Part shown: one piece after another, positions 24,194-32,239 of the stretch
Layout: the number at the start of each line of letters is the position of its first letter
How positions within the stretch are numbered: position 1 is the first letter of the stretch
Assembly (NCBI GenBank): GCA_002083515.1
Contig: LWDN01000035.1
Coordinates: 198 to 64,197 of the forward strand
Source: Proteobacteria bacterium HN_bin10
GTDB taxonomy: Bacteria > Pseudomonadota > Alphaproteobacteria > Caulobacterales > Aquidulcibacteraceae
Length of the DNA stretch: 64,000 bases
Direction: 5' to 3'
The notes under the pieces: model-generated
The model's input: only the letters and a program-made list of their open reading frames with translations
Database searches by the model: none
What the model was told of the DNA's origin: nothing
Program-made: the position numbers and the translations under genes

Positions 24194-25672
24194 CTAAAGC
24201 CCGTGCGCCAGCTTCCGCTTGCGTTCCACCGAGCTCGGAATCCGCAGGCTTTCGCGATACTTCGCCACCGTCCGTCGCGCGATGTCGATGCCTTTTTCGC
24301 GCAGGATTTCGACGATGCGGTCGTCGCTTAGAATTTCGACCGGCGTCTCGCTCTCGATCAAGCCCTTGATCTGATAGCGCACCGCTTCGGCGGAATGGCT
24401 TTCGCCGCCGTCGGCGGCGTTGATCGAGGCGGTGAAGAAGTATTTCAGTTCGAACACGCCGCGCGCGCAGGAGAGATATTTGTTCGAGGTGACGCGGCTC
24501 ACGGTCGATTCATGCATCTCGATCGCGGCGGCGACGGTCTTCAGATTGAGCGGCCGCAAGTGCGCGACGCCGTGGGCGAAGAAGCCGTCCTGCTGGCGCA
24601 CGATTTCGCGCGCGACCTTGAGGATGGTCTTGGCGCGCTGATCCAGGCTCTTCACCAGCCATGAGGCATTGGCCGCGCATTCGCTGAGGAAGGCTTTGTC
24701 TTCCTCGCGCTTGGCGGTCTTCGACACCGTCGCGTAATAACGCTGGTTCATCAGCACGCGCGGCATGGTGTCGGTGTTGAGTTCCACCAGCCACGTGCCG
24801 TCCGGCGCCTGCTTGATGTAGACGTCAGGCGCGACCGATTGCACCGCGCCGCCGCCGAACCCGGCGCCCGGCTTCGGCGTCAGCGCCCGTACTTCGGCGA
24901 TCATGTCGCTCAAGTCTTCGCGATCGACGCCGCAAAGCGTCATCAGGCGGTCGAAATGGCCCTTGGCCAACAGATCGAGATTGCTGACCAGGGCTTCCAT
25001 GGCCGGGTCGAAGCGGCCGCGCTCTTTCAGTTGCAGCGTCAGGCACTCGGGGATGTCGCGCGCCATCACGCCGGTGGGCTCGAAGCCCTGCATGATCTTG
25101 AGCACGTGCAGCACGTCGGCGTCGCTGGCGCCGATGCGCGCGGCGATCTCCAGCACGTCGGCGCGCATATAGCCCCAATCGTCGACCGCATCGATCAGCA
25201 CGCCGCCGATCATGCGCTCGACCGGCGTCAAGCCCGCTTCGGTGAGTTGCGCGTCGAGATGTTCGGCGAGCGTCTTGTCGCTCGCGAGGGTTTCCTCGAT
25301 TCCCGGCAGATCGTCGAAGCTCTTGCCCGACGAGGCCTTCGACCAATCCTGCATCGGCGCGGCGCCGGCTTCCGCCAATTCGTTGGCGCTGAGGTCGGGC
25401 GCGATGTCGGCGACGCTGACATCGAGCGCGGCTTCCGCCGGCGCGACGCCGCTTTCGAATTCGAGCGCCTGCGCGTCGCCGCTATCGTCGCTCTTCTTGG
25501 CTTCGGCGCTGGTCTCTTCGCGTTCCAGCAGCGGGTTGCGCTCGAGTTCGCCTTCGACGAATTCCTGCAGCTCGACGTTGGAAAGCTGCAGCAGCTTGAT
25601 CGCCTGCTGCAATTGCGGCGTCATCACCAGGGCTTGGCCCTGGCGCAGCTCCAGACGAGGGGTCATCGCCAT
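24194..25672 (-). CDS. rpoN: RNA polymerase sigma-54 factor RpoN
   Basis: Sigma-54 directs RNA polymerase to -24/-12 promoters that need an AAA+ activator. The 492-residue protein has the Gln/Leu-rich activator-interacting region I (LRQGQALVMTPQLQQAIKLL), an acidic linker and the core-binding domain. The C-terminal DNA-binding part contains the HTH and the RpoN box ARRTVAKYRE, followed by SLRIPSSVERKRK. I start at MAMTPRLELRQ (25672), 13 bp after the lptB stop; longer upstream frames would overlap lptB. It is downstream of lptC-lptA-lptB, as in other alphaproteobacteria. Confidence 0.96.
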   Translation of the reverse strand: MAMTPRLELRQGQALVMTPQLQQAIKLLQLSNVELQEFVEGELERNPLLEREETSAEAKKSDDSGDAQALEFESGVAPAEAALDVSVADIAPDLSANELAEAGAAPMQDWSKASSGKSFDDLPGIEETLASDKTLAEHLDAQLTEAGLTPVERMIGGVLIDAVDDWGYMRADVLEIAARIGASDADVLHVLKIMQGFEPTGVMARDIPECLTLQLKERGRFDPAMEALVSNLDLLAKGHFDRLMTLCGVDREDLSDMIAEVRALTPKPGAGFGGGAVQSVAPDVYIKQAPDGTWLVELNTDTMPRVLMNQRYYATVSKTAKREEDKAFLSECAANASWLVKSLDQRAKTILKVAREIVRQQDGFFAHGVAHLRPLNLKTVAAAIEMHESTVSRVTSNKYLSCARGVFELKYFFTASINAADGGESHSAEAVRYQIKGLIESETPVEILSDDRIVEILREKGIDIARRTVAKYRESLRIPSSVERKRKLAHGL

Positions 25673-25685
25673 GCGCGGCCCCCGT

Positions 25686-26453
25686 CTAGTGATAATCTTT
25701 GCCGAGATACCTTTCGCGCACAGCGGGGTTGTTACGCACCTCATCGGGCGTACCCTCGAACAGCACTTCGCCATCGAACATGATCGAAGCCCGGTCCACG
25801 ATGGTGAGCGTTTCGCGCACATTGTGGTCGGTGATCAGGACGCCCAGGCCGCGATCCTTCAGAAACAGGATCAAATTGCGGATGTCGTCGATGGCAAGCG
25901 GGTCGATGCCGGCGAAAGGCTCGTCGAGCAGCATGAACGACGGCCGTGTCGCCAACGCACGTGCGATTTCCACTCGACGCCGTTCGCCGCCGGAGAGGGC
26001 GGATGCGGGCGCGTCTTTCAGGTGGTCGACGTGCAGTTCGGCGAGCAGCCCATCGACGATCTCGCGCCGCTTCGAGTGAGAGCGCTCACTCAATTCGACA
26101 ACGGACATCACGTTCTGTTCGACGGTCAGACCACGGAAGATCGAGGCTTCTTGCGGCAGGTAGCCGACGCCAAGCCGGGCGCGCTGATACATGGGCAGCG
26201 TTGTGACGTCTTGGCCGTCCAACAAGATTTGCCCCTGGTCCACGCGTACGAGCCCCGTGATCATGTAGAAGCAGGTGGTTTTGCCTGCTCCGTTGGGGCC
26301 CAACAGACCGACGACTTCGCCGCGGCGGAGGAAGAGCGAAACGTCCTTCACCACCTGGCGGCCGCGATAGCTTTTGGCGATCCGAACCGCGCCGAGGCCG
26401 CCTTGGGCGGTCTCAGGCTGGGTCGAACGGCGTGTCGCGCCCTCGGGGCTCAT
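25686..26453 (-). CDS. lptB: LPS export ABC transporter ATPase LptB
   Basis: LptB powers lipopolysaccharide extraction from the inner membrane with LptFG. The 255-residue protein has Walker A GPNGAGKTTCFYMITG, the Q-loop YLPQEASIFRGL, the signature LSGGERRRVEIARAL, Walker B FMLLDEPFAGID and the switch His in ITDHNVRETL. About 20 extra N-terminal residues precede the domain. It lies between lptA (52-bp gap) and rpoN. Confidence 0.95.
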   Translation of the reverse strand: MSPEGATRRSTQPETAQGGLGAVRIAKSYRGRQVVKDVSLFLRRGEVVGLLGPNGAGKTTCFYMITGLVRVDQGQILLDGQDVTTLPMYQRARLGVGYLPQEASIFRGLTVEQNVMSVVELSERSHSKRREIVDGLLAELHVDHLKDAPASALSGGERRRVEIARALATRPSFMLLDEPFAGIDPLAIDDIRNLILFLKDRGLGVLITDHNVRETLTIVDRASIMFDGEVLFEGTPDEVRNNPAVRERYLGKDYH

Positions 26454-26505
26454 TTCGAGGCGCCGCTGCTAAGAATTCGTGAACCCTTGGGGGAGGCGGC
26501 GAACG

Positions 26506-27042
26506 TCACTGGGGACGGTTGCCCTGGTTCTGGGCATTGCCCTCGCGCGGCACGAACACGCCGCGCACCCGCTGGCCGGCCTGCGGGCGGATGGTGGTGC
26601 GGCGCGAGCCGATTTGCAGCACTAATGTTTCGCCCCGGATGACGTTCTCTTCCGACATGACGATGACGTTGCCGGTGAAGGTGACGCTGTCCTGGCGCAC
26701 ATCGTAAACGGCGCGGTCACCACGCGCGTCCTGTTGCGGGCGGATGTAGAACACCTCGCCCTCGGCGATCATGCGCTCGATGTCGCCCGAGGCGAGACCC
26801 TGGCCTTGGCCGCCGCCGCTGGAGCCGCTGAAATAAAGCGTGATGCGGTCGGCGCGCAGGCGCGCGTCGTTTTGGACGATGTCGACATCGCCGACCAAAA
26901 CCAGCCGGCGGTCGCTGTCGAAGTACTCGAGATTGTTGGCGGAGTAGGACACCGGTCCGCCGCCTTCGCTCAATTGAGCGTGGGCTGGCGTGGCTAGTCC
27001 CGCCAACAAGAGGGCGCCGGCTGCAATCAGAAACGGCCTCAT
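26506..27042 (-). CDS. lptA: LPS transport periplasmic protein LptA
   Basis: LptA forms the periplasmic bridge for LPS between LptC and LptD. The 178-residue protein has a Sec signal peptide (MRPFLIAAGALLLAGLATPA, cleavage after AHA). An OstA-like beta-jellyroll follows: YSANNLEYFDSDRRLVLVGD, then VDIVQNDARLRADRITLYFS and a late SVTFTGNVIVMSEEN. The start overlaps the lptC stop by 4 bp, giving translational coupling. Confidence 0.93.
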   Translation of the reverse strand: MRPFLIAAGALLLAGLATPAHAQLSEGGGPVSYSANNLEYFDSDRRLVLVGDVDIVQNDARLRADRITLYFSGSSGGGQGQGLASGDIERMIAEGEVFYIRPQQDARGDRAVYDVRQDSVTFTGNVIVMSEENVIRGETLVLQIGSRRTTIRPQAGQRVRGVFVPREGNAQNQGNRPQ

Positions 27043-27686
27043 GGCGGCGACTCCTCATTCTGCTGATCGCGGTCCGGAATTTGGCCCCGGACCCCGCCGC
27101 TCAACACCAGCGCGCGGTCACTGTCGCGCAATTCATAACTGCCGGCCTGGAGCACGCCAAGGGGCCCGGCGCCGGTGACCCCGCCGCGGCCGGTCAGCGT
27201 GCCCTGTTCAAGGTCGACGATCATGTTGGGGGTGGTGAACCGGTTGCCGCCGCGGTCGGAAAACAGCACCTCGCCGTCGAACACGACCGTCTGCCGGGCC
27301 TCATCATAGATGCCCCGGGGGGCGAGCATGATCGTTCCGGCTTCGGTCCGATAGACGGGCGCGATCAGCTCGATCGGCTGGTTCTCGCCGCGCGGGCGCT
27401 CGGCCACTTCGGCCGAAAGCTGGTAGGGGCCGCCATTCTCGGTGCGGCCGATGAAGCGCGGATTGATCATGCGGAGCGGCTCGGCGGCGGCGTACTGGCC
27501 GGCGTTGAACCCGCCCTCGATGGCGTAGAGCGCCATGAACACGAACACCGCCGCGAACGAGGCCCCGGCGCCGGCCACGAAGAAGCGCCGCAGCGCCGCG
27601 ATCAGCCGCGAGCGCCGGCGCGCGGCCTTCAGCGTCAGCGCCCGTTCGGGCGCCCAGTCGAAATCAAGGGCGGCGGCGGCGGCCAT
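27039..27686 (-). CDS. lptC: LPS export protein LptC
   Basis: LptC is the membrane-anchored periplasmic part of the Lpt bridge. The 215-residue protein has an N-terminal cytoplasmic stretch, one membrane helix (about 38-60, FFVAGAGASFAAVFVFMALY) and a periplasmic LptC-type jellyroll (PYQLSAEVAERPRGENQPIE, GIYDEARQTVVFDGEVLFS). The start is taken at MAAAAALDFDWAPERAL; longer frames upstream are Arg-rich and lack family similarity. It is coupled to lptA by a 4-bp overlap. Confidence 0.9.
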   Translation of the reverse strand: MAAAAALDFDWAPERALTLKAARRRSRLIAALRRFFVAGAGASFAAVFVFMALYAIEGGFNAGQYAAAEPLRMINPRFIGRTENGGPYQLSAEVAERPRGENQPIELIAPVYRTEAGTIMLAPRGIYDEARQTVVFDGEVLFSDRGGNRFTTPNMIVDLEQGTLTGRGGVTGAGPLGVLQAGSYELRDSDRALVLSGGVRGQIPDRDQQNEESPP

Positions 27687-27738
27687 GGCTGGCTTGTGAC
27701 CCGCCGCGAGGGCGGAAGCAAGGCGGGGCAACTGCGCG

Positions 27739-28566
27739 TTAGCGGCTCGGCTCCACCGCAACAGCGGCTGCCGGCGCCGGCGGCGGTGGCAGCGGGGGCA
27801 GCACGATGTCGAGCCGGTCGGCGGTGTATTCGCCTTGCGCCGGCAGCGCGATGCCGCGCAGCTGCGCCGACCACTGCGCCACTTGCATGCCGCGCGCCGC
27901 ATCGTGGAAGCGGGCGACGAAGTCGGCGGCGGCTCGGCTTTGGCGGCCGTCGAAATAGGCGTAGCCGGATTGGCGCGCATCGCCAGGCGGCATGACAAGG
28001 ATCAGCACGCGCACGCCTTCGGCGCGCTCTTGCAGGGCGCGGGCGATGTGCGCGGCCACGGGCTCTTCCTCGCGCGAGCGCACGTGCAGAACGACGGTGC
28101 GCAGCGGCGGGGCAGGGCCGATCAGGCTGCCGACGATTGCGCCGAGATCGCGCGGCGCCTCGGCCGCTGCCTCCGAAGTGCGTTCGGCGTTTTGTGCGCT
28201 GCGCGGATCGGCGGGCGTGGGCGATGCGGGATCGGCGGGAACAGGCGTTGCGCCATCGGCGGGCGCGGCGGCTTCAGGCGCGACAGGCGCCGCGCCCTCG
28301 ATGGACCCGGGATAATTGGCGCGAGGGTCTTGCGGCGCGATTGGCACGGCGACAGCGCTCGGCGGCGGTGGAATTTCGCCGCGCGCAGCGATGTTTTCTT
28401 CGAGCTGGATCACCCGCTCCTGCAGACGATCGCGCTCGCGGATGAGCTGATTGGTGACGCTGAGCGTCCAGCCCGCCAGCGCCATGGCGCCGACGCTGAT
28501 CACCAGCTGGGCGGCCAGCATCGCGCGCGTGCCGCCGACAAAGGATTGAAGCAGGGAAGTCGCCAT
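27739..28566 (-). CDS. membrane-anchored protein of unknown function, partner of TIR gene
   Basis: The 275-residue protein has one N-terminal membrane helix (about 16-36, MLAAQLVISVGAMALAGWTL) and a short coiled coil (about 40-62, NQLIRERDRLQERVIQLEEN). A Pro/Ala-rich linker spans about 65-125. The C-terminal globular region (about 140-250) contains LRTVVLHVRSREEEPVAAHI and GVRVLILVMPPGDARQSGY. I do not recognise a family. It begins 4 bp after the TIR gene stop, so the two are surely co-transcribed, and the geometry suggests an envelope-facing partner for the TIR protein. Confidence 0.6.
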   Translation of the reverse strand: MATSLLQSFVGGTRAMLAAQLVISVGAMALAGWTLSVTNQLIRERDRLQERVIQLEENIAARGEIPPPPSAVAVPIAPQDPRANYPGSIEGAAPVAPEAAAPADGATPVPADPASPTPADPRSAQNAERTSEAAAEAPRDLGAIVGSLIGPAPPLRTVVLHVRSREEEPVAAHIARALQERAEGVRVLILVMPPGDARQSGYAYFDGRQSRAAADFVARFHDAARGMQVAQWSAQLRGIALPAQGEYTADRLDIVLPPLPPPPAPAAAVAVEPSR

Positions 28567-28570
28567 CGCT

Positions 28571-29206
28571 TTAGCCCCCAGCGCGCCGGATTGCGAGCAA
28601 GCGCTGCGCGGTCAGCGCCGTGCACGCCGCGCCAACGCCGAGCACGCCGACCATCGCCAATTGCAATTGATCCGGCGTCATCACGCCGTTGTAGGTCGCC
28701 GAAACCGCGCCGCTATAGGCCAGCAGCGTCGCTGTCGTCGCCGCCGTCAGCACGTGCGGCATGCCGGCTTGCGGCGGCGTCGCCAGCGGCCCCGCTGTCG
28801 GCAGCCGCTCGCGCGGCGGCGGCGGGCGCCGGTCGCGCACGATCTGCGTCAGTGAATTCTCGAGCGTGCCCCACTCGCTTTTGCCGCCGCTCATGTCGGC
28901 GACTTGCAGCGCCTCGAACGGCAGCGGCAGCCGCACCGCATCGAGGCGCAGCTGTAGAAACTTGTTGGCGTCGAGCCCCCGGCTCGATTCCGCATAGACC
29001 CAGGTCGAGTTGCGGGCGTTGTTGCTCCAGGCCGTCAGCACCGCCTTGGCGCCGTCGAGCTGACGCTCGATTTCGTCGACGAACACTTGTCCGGCGCGCA
29101 GATGTTTGTCCCACCAGATCGTGTAGCCGAGCGAGGTCAGCCGATCGGCGATCGGCTGCACGCGCTCATGATCGAGCCGCGAGTAGGATATGAAGACGTC
29201 CGCCAC
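28571..29206 (-). CDS. TIR-domain protein with C-terminal membrane helices
   Basis: The 211-residue protein has an N-terminal TIR domain (residues 1-130): VFISYSRLDHERVQPIADRL, then GYTIWWDKHLRAGQVFVDEI. A Glu follows at position 73 in STWVYAESSRG, where NAD-cleaving TIR domains carry their catalytic glutamate. A Pro-rich linker then leads to two hydrophobic segments (about 153-175 and 183-203). Bacterial TIR proteins act either as NADases in antiviral immunity or as signalling adaptors. It is first in a two-gene operon with an unidentified membrane protein and sits upstream of lptC. Immune function is possible but unproven. Confidence 0.8.
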   Translation of the reverse strand: MADVFISYSRLDHERVQPIADRLTSLGYTIWWDKHLRAGQVFVDEIERQLDGAKAVLTAWSNNARNSTWVYAESSRGLDANKFLQLRLDAVRLPLPFEALQVADMSGGKSEWGTLENSLTQIVRDRRPPPPRERLPTAGPLATPPQAGMPHVLTAATTATLLAYSGAVSATYNGVMTPDQLQLAMVGVLGVGAACTALTAQRLLAIRRAGG

Positions 29207-29311
29207 GCCGATGCTGTCCCCTCAGGCCGCGATGTTAACGCCACGAAAGGTTGCTTGGCGAGTGAAAACGGCGCTGGCAAGGCGAGGCGGCGGGCGGATA
29301 GGTTTTCGCGC

Positions 29312-30538
29312 ATGAGGAGATCGATGAGGCACGCACGCGCTTTGATTTTTGCGTCGGTTCTGGGCTTTGCCGCCTGCACCGGTTCGCCTAGCGCCGGACA
29401 GCAGAGCGGTTCGCCGGTAGCCCAGGGCGCCCCGAACACGGATTTCGCGCCGGCGTTCGCAGGGCAGACGCGCGCGCCGGAGGCGCGCTCCGGCGTCACG
29501 ATTGGCGCCGAGGTGATCGCAACCGGCCTGCGGCATCCGTGGGCGATCGCTTTCTTGCCGGACGGACGCATGCTGGTGAGCGAGCGGCGCGGCCGTTTGT
29601 ACGTCATCACGCGCGCGGGGCGCGTTTCCCAGCCGGTCGAGGGACTGCCGGAAGTCCACGCACGCGGGCAGGGCGGTTTGCTCGACGTGGTTGTCGGTCC
29701 GACCTTCGCCACGGATCGCTTGATCTATTGGAGCTACGCCGAGCCGCGTGGGCAGGGGCTCAGCGGCACGAGTGTCGCGCGCGGGCGCCTCAGCGAAAAC
29801 GCCGATCGCGTCGACGACGTGCAGGTGATTTTCAGGCAGATGCCGTCCTGGCGCTCGAACGGACATTTCGGGTCCCGCCTTGTGTTCGATCGCGAGGGGC
29901 GTCTGTACGTGACTTTGGGCGACCGCCAAGGCGGCGACTCGCGTCCGCTGGCGCAAGACATTTCGACTCACATCGGCAAGGTCGTTCGCATCAACGCCGA
30001 CGGATCGACGCCCGCAGACAATCCGTTCGTCGGTCGCGCCGATGCGCTAAGCGAAATCTGGTCGCTCGGCCATCGCAACATCCAAGGCGCCGATCTGCAT
30101 CCGGACACGGGCGCGCTCTGGACCATCGAGCACGGGCCGCGCGGCGGCGATGAGCTCAATATTCCGGGCGCGGGTTTGAATTACGGCTGGCCCGTGATTG
30201 GCTACGGCATCGACTATAACGGATTTCCGATCGTCGAGGCCTCCGCGCGCGAGGGTATGGAGCAGCCTGTTTATTATTGGGATCCGGTGATCGCGCCGGG
30301 CGACATGGATTTCTATCGCGGCGCGCTGTTTCCGTGGCGTGGCGATATCCTGATCGCTGGGCTCGGTTCGCAAGCTTTGGTGCGGCTCGATATCGAAGGC
30401 GAACGCGTCGTCGGCGAAGAGCGTTTCCTGCTTGGCCTCGGTCGTCTCCGCGACATCGCCGAAAGCGAAGACGGCGCGCTCTGGGTGATCACCGACGAGG
30501 ACAATGGCCGCGTCGTGCGGCTGACGCCGCGCAGCTGA
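29312..30538 (+). CDS. PQQ-dependent sugar dehydrogenase-like lipoprotein (Asd/YliI family)
   Basis: The 408-residue protein has a lipoprotein signal (LIFASVLGFAACTGS) and a six-bladed beta-propeller of the soluble glucose/aldose dehydrogenase family. Motifs are GLRHPWAIAFLPDGRMLVSE, a catalytic-type His in RSNGHFGSRLVFDREGRLYV, and WSLGHRNIQGADLHPDTG and GLNYGWPVIGYGIDYNG. These enzymes oxidise sugars in the periplasm with PQQ. No PQQ biosynthesis genes are in the window. An ATG at 29324 preceded by GAGGAG is an alternative start. It is divergent from the TIR gene. Confidence 0.88.
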   Translation: MRRSMRHARALIFASVLGFAACTGSPSAGQQSGSPVAQGAPNTDFAPAFAGQTRAPEARSGVTIGAEVIATGLRHPWAIAFLPDGRMLVSERRGRLYVITRAGRVSQPVEGLPEVHARGQGGLLDVVVGPTFATDRLIYWSYAEPRGQGLSGTSVARGRLSENADRVDDVQVIFRQMPSWRSNGHFGSRLVFDREGRLYVTLGDRQGGDSRPLAQDISTHIGKVVRINADGSTPADNPFVGRADALSEIWSLGHRNIQGADLHPDTGALWTIEHGPRGGDELNIPGAGLNYGWPVIGYGIDYNGFPIVEASAREGMEQPVYYWDPVIAPGDMDFYRGALFPWRGDILIAGLGSQALVRLDIEGERVVGEERFLLGLGRLRDIAESEDGALWVITDEDNGRVVRLTPRS

Positions 30539-30539
30539 T

Positions 30540-31007
30540 TCACAACCCCTTCGCCGCCGCGAGCAGGCGGTTGAGCAAGCCGTCCAAAGCCGCGCGTTCG
30601 CGTGGATCGAGGGCCGCGAGCAGGCGCCGTTCGCTGTCGAGCGCGATCGGTGCGATGCGCGCGTGCACGCTTTCGCCCTCGCGGGTGAGCGACAGAAATT
30701 GCCGCCGGGCGTCGGTAGCATCGGCGCGCGCCTGCACGCGTCGCGCCGCGATCAACCGCGCCACCGCACGCGATACCGCGACCTTGTCCATCTCGGTGGC
30801 TTCGGCGATCTCTTTGGCCGTGAGTCCTGGCCGGCGGCCCAGCACGGCGATGACACGCCATTCGGGAATGGTGAGGTCGAACGTCTTGGCGTACCGCGCG
30901 GCGATGGCGCGCGAGACCCGGTTCGACAGCACCGAGAGCCGGTAGGGGAGGAAGTCCTCCAAAACCAGCAAATCGGCCGGGGAAGGTTTGCGTTTCGCGC
31001 TTGCCAT
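30540..31007 (-). CDS. MarR-family transcriptional regulator
   Basis: The 155-residue protein is a winged-helix MarR regulator: SNRVSRAIAARYAKTFDLTI, then PEWRVIAVLGRRPGLTAKEI, the recognition helix DKVAVSRAVARL and the wing DARRQFLSLTREG. It is divergent from hpd with only 53 bp between starts, and this gap contains the palindrome GTTTCA-GA-TGAAAC. The arrangement resembles alphaproteobacterial MarR regulators of homogentisate/tyrosine catabolism, so it likely represses hpd. Confidence 0.9.
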   Translation of the reverse strand: MASAKRKPSPADLLVLEDFLPYRLSVLSNRVSRAIAARYAKTFDLTIPEWRVIAVLGRRPGLTAKEIAEATEMDKVAVSRAVARLIAARRVQARADATDARRQFLSLTREGESVHARIAPIALDSERRLLAALDPRERAALDGLLNRLLAAAKGL

Positions 31008-31009
31008 TG

Positions 31010-31023
31010 GTTTCAGATGAAAC
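31010..31023. promoter_or_regulatory. candidate MarR operator between marR and hpd
   Basis: GTTTCA-GA-TGAAAC is a perfect 6-bp inverted repeat placed 3 bp upstream of the MarR start codon and 38 bp before hpd. Its location in a very short divergent region makes it the obvious binding site for the MarR protein, and binding there could control both genes. Confidence 0.6.
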
Positions 31024-31060
31024 TAAATCGGCGGCAAGCGCAAGTCACGAGGTGTCGCCC

Positions 31061-32134
31061 ATGGCCGATTTGTTCGAGAACCCGATCGGGACCGATGGTT
31101 TCGAGTTCGTGGAATTCACCTCGCCCGAGCCGGAAAAGCTCGCCGCCTATTTCGAACAGATCGGCTTCACCGCCGTAGGCAAGCACCGCTCCAAGAACGT
31201 CGTCCGCTACAAGCAGAACGACATCAATTTCATCCTCAACATGGAGCCGAGCGGTCAGGCTGCGGAGTTCCGTAGCGCCCACGGGCCGTCGGCGAACGCG
31301 ATGGCGTTCCGCGTGCGCGACGCCCGGCATGCGTTCGAGGAAGCCGTGAAGCGCGGCGCTGAGCCCGTTGAAGGCAAGGTCGGGCCGATGGAACTCAACA
31401 TCCCGGCGATCAAGGGCATTGGCGGGGCCTACATCTATCTGGTCGACCGCTACGGCGCGCAGACCATCTACGACATCGATTTCAAGCCAATCGAAGGCGC
31501 CGACGAATCCAAGAATTCCATCGGCCTCACCTACCTCGATCACCTCACGCACAATGTCTTCCGCGGCAACATGAAGACCTGGGCGGACTATTACGAACGC
31601 ATCTTCAATTTCCGCGAAATCCGCTATTTCGATATCGAGGGCAAGGTCACGGGCCTGTTCTCGAAGGCGATGACCAGCCCCGACGGCAAGATCCGCATCC
31701 CGCTCAATGAATCGAAGGGCGAGGAAGGCAAGGTCGATCAGATCGAGGAATATCTGCAGCGCTACAAGGGCGAAGGCATCCAGCACTTGGCCTTCGGCAC
31801 GGACAATCTTTACGCCGTGGTCGATCGTCTGCGCGAACGCGGCGTCGAGCTGCAGGACACGATCGAGACCTATTTCGATCTGATCGACAAACGCCTGCCG
31901 GGCCATGGCGAGCCGGTGGAGGAATTGCGCAAGCGCCGCATCCTCATCGACGGCGCACCGAGCGAAGGCCAAGGCTTGCTGCTGCAGATTTTCGGCAAGG
32001 ACGCAGTCGGGCCGATTTTCTTCGAATTCATTCAGCGTAAGGGCAATGAAGGCTTCGGCGAAGGCAATTTCAAAGCCTTGTTCGAGTCGATCGAACTCGA
32101 TCAAATCCGCCGCGGCGTGTTGAAGGCGGGCTGA
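31061..32134 (+). CDS. hpd: 4-hydroxyphenylpyruvate dioxygenase
   Basis: This non-haem Fe(II) enzyme converts 4-hydroxyphenylpyruvate to homogentisate in tyrosine breakdown. The 357-residue protein has two vicinal-oxygen-chelate halves. Iron ligands are expected at His in YLDHLTHNVF, His in GEGIQHLAFGTDNLY and Glu in GPIFFEFIQRKGNEGFGEGN; all are present. The start at MADLFENPIG is typical; an upstream in-frame ATG at 31001 would overlap the MarR gene. It is the first gene of a tyrosine-degradation block that continues with maiA and a FAH-family gene. Confidence 0.96.
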   Translation: MADLFENPIGTDGFEFVEFTSPEPEKLAAYFEQIGFTAVGKHRSKNVVRYKQNDINFILNMEPSGQAAEFRSAHGPSANAMAFRVRDARHAFEEAVKRGAEPVEGKVGPMELNIPAIKGIGGAYIYLVDRYGAQTIYDIDFKPIEGADESKNSIGLTYLDHLTHNVFRGNMKTWADYYERIFNFREIRYFDIEGKVTGLFSKAMTSPDGKIRIPLNESKGEEGKVDQIEEYLQRYKGEGIQHLAFGTDNLYAVVDRLRERGVELQDTIETYFDLIDKRLPGHGEPVEELRKRRILIDGAPSEGQGLLLQIFGKDAVGPIFFEFIQRKGNEGFGEGNFKALFESIELDQIRRGVLKAG

Positions 32135-32148
32135 TGTGTTTCAGCGGC

Positions 32149-32239
32149 GGACCGCCGGCTTCCAGCCGGCAATTGCTTCAACGCGGGCGACGGCGATGCA
32201 GGCTGAAGTAAAGAAATGCCGGCTGGAAGCCAGCGGGCC
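32149..32239. repeat. REP-like palindromic element
   Basis: The left arm GGACCGCCGGCTTCCAGCCGGC and the right arm GCCGGCTGGAAGCCAGCGGGCC are complementary with a few mismatches, and each arm forms its own small hairpin. The element is nearly identical in its arms to 36563-36648. It begins 15 bp after the hpd stop and extends into the N-terminal reading frame of the asparaginase gene. Confidence 0.85.

Noticed and set aside
25673..25822. 50-codon extension upstream of rpoN
   Set aside because: It overlaps lptB in another frame and does not resemble RpoN region I, which starts at MTPRLELRQGQ.
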